Assembly (NCBI GenBank): GCA_007129635.1
Contig: SKVE01000543.1
Coordinates: 1 to 7,352 of the forward strand
DNA length: 7,352 nt
DNA from: Planctomycetaceae bacterium
GTDB taxonomy: Bacteria > Planctomycetota > Planctomycetia > Pirellulales > Pirellulaceae
Reading direction: 5' to 3'
Below the pieces are notes generated by a model that saw only the letters and a program-made list of their open reading frames with translations, had not been told where the DNA came from and searched no databases. Made by a program: the position numbers and the translations under genes. Positions 6,613 to 7,352 of the stretch are shown in pieces (the first letter of the stretch is position 1; the number at the start of each line of letters is the position of its first letter).

Positions 6613-6673
6613 AATGCATGATCTGTATTGAAATCGTTGTGGTTACCGTCGTCACTTGGAAATGGTTGGAGGC

Positions 6674-6719
6674 TGACGAAAACACGATGAATCGTGAACT
6701 CCAACGAAAACAACTCCCG
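6674..6719 (-). repeat. Inverted element B (46 bases)
   Basis: Reverse complement of 5671-5716 with one mismatch (A at 6712 on the plus strand). It contains the same CACGAT...ATCGTG palindrome. It lies about 75 bases upstream of the SDR start, within the 235-base gap between the SDR gene and the 3' end of the right-edge gene. In the rest of that gap I see only a weak GC hairpin at 6800-6818 and an isolated TATACT on the minus strand. Confidence 0.92.
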
Positions 6720-6835
6720 ACCCCGTTCGCGCCGAGTGCCAACCAGTCGCTGATCCTGCAAGAGTATAGAACCGTGCAAAGCGCAGCATCGGGACGTTGC
6801 CTCCTGAATGGGGGGAGGTCGCCGGAAAGGGCCGG

Positions 6836-7352
6836 TTATCGGCTGGCCGATCCTAACGGCGACGACCTGGGAACAGACGTTTGCGGAGGCCAGAGCGAGC
6901 GCCAATAGGCTTGGTCCGTTGCGTAGACATCGATTTCGGCATCGTCGGGCAGGTCGTCGGGCAGGATGCCGTACGTTTGCATCTGACGAAGATAATAGGG
7001 ACTAGGGCGAAATCCGGGCATGTCGAAACGCCGATGCTGTTCCCATCGCGAGGCCGCGTCAGCGATCGAGGCCAGGATTTCCTGGTAATCCGGATCGCTG
7101 CGTTGCTGGAACACCGCGCCGCACCGGCCGAGACCGCCGGCCGTTTCGGCCAATGGGGCTTGCAACAGCAACGATTTTTCGGGAGCTGAAAGGTTGCCCA
7201 ACCATTGGTGAGGCGGTGCTTCGCCGTATTTGAGATAAGCCAAACGAATGACGATGTTAAAGTCCTGGAAGCCCGGTACCAGGGCCTGAGGCGGTTCGCG
7301 TTGGCCGAACTGGAACAGGCTGCCCTTGCTCATCCCGTGGTAGGGCGAGACT
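6836..7352 (-). CDS. C-terminal part of a large planctomycete-type protein (5' end outside the window)
   Basis: The frame is open to the right edge and gives 171 visible residues before a TAA stop. The first Met in view (7333) is preceded in frame by coding-like sequence (SPYHG), so it is very likely internal. Recognisable stretches are QFGQREPPQALVPGFQDFN, LAYLKYGEAPPHQWL, RFDMPGFRPSPYY, YGILPDDLPDDAEIDVYA and YWRSLW at the end. From memory these resemble the C-termini of large secreted planctomycete proteins, some annotated as HzsA-related (hydrazine synthase alpha-like), but no haem motif is in the visible part and this naming is weak. It runs in the same direction as the SDR gene, 235 bases away. 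It ends in a Ser/Pro/Arg-rich tail that looks poorly conserved. Confidence 0.7.
   Translation of the reverse strand, partial: VSPYHGMSKGSLFQFGQREPPQALVPGFQDFNIVIRLAYLKYGEAPPHQWLGNLSAPEKSLLLQAPLAETAGGLGRCGAVFQQRSDPDYQEILASIADAASRWEQHRRFDMPGFRPSPYYLRQMQTYGILPDDLPDDAEIDVYATDQAYWRSLWPPQTSVPRSSPLGSASR

Noticed and set aside
6763..6768. TATACT on the minus strand as the -10 box of an SDR promoter
   Set aside because: No acceptable -35 sequence lies 15-19 bases upstream, and it would put the start about 160 bases from the gene, through element B. Recorded but not called.
6800..6818. GC hairpin (CCTCC / GGAGG) after the right-edge gene as an intrinsic terminator
   Set aside because: Only five base pairs with a nine-base loop and no T run on the minus strand, so it is too weak to call.

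Overview
The window looks like accessory chromosome of a planctomycete, most likely of the Pirellulaceae (Rhodopirellula-like). This rests on resemblance recalled from memory: a secreted protein of a type I know only from planctomycetes, a C-terminal fragment of a large planctomycete-type protein, an ApbE with an N-terminal RRDFL motif, and short hairpin-forming intergenic repeats. No rRNA, tRNA, CRISPR array, transposase or integrase was seen.

Layout, left to right. Bases 1-304 are non-coding: three copies of a 20-base hairpin repeat (one inverted, two in direct tandem), then a possible promoter and a Shine-Dalgarno site for a 345-residue secreted protein of unknown function (305-1342, +). 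It converges, with 24 bases between, on a leftward group of genes. The largest (4441-1367, -) encodes a 1024-residue exported protein that joins a complete seven-bladed RCC1-type beta-propeller to a GH28-like right-handed beta-helix. An extra domain of about 134 residues sits inside the fourth propeller blade. Sixty-nine bases upstream is apbE (5629-4511, -), a flavin transferase. Upstream of that is a short-chain dehydrogenase/reductase (SDR) gene (6600-5851, -). The right edge holds the 3' end of another leftward gene (7352-6836).

Intergenic DNA around the SDR gene carries a second repeat family. A 46-base element lies on each side of the gene in opposite orientation with one mismatch. A third, diverged copy next to the left element can fold with it into a hairpin. 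That hairpin lies between a good sigma70-like promoter match and the apbE start, so it would be in the apbE leader RNA.

Working together: apbE and the propeller/beta-helix gene are probably cotranscribed, but their functional link is not obvious because no ApbE target motif is visible in the window. The exported propeller/beta-helix protein probably binds or breaks down a polysaccharide. Two of its four canonical GH28 motifs are altered. The SDR has Ile where the catalytic Tyr should be. The most notable items are the propeller/GH28 fusion with its nested insert, the Tyr-less SDR, and the inverted repeats around the SDR gene. I saw no clear evidence of a wholly new multi-gene system.
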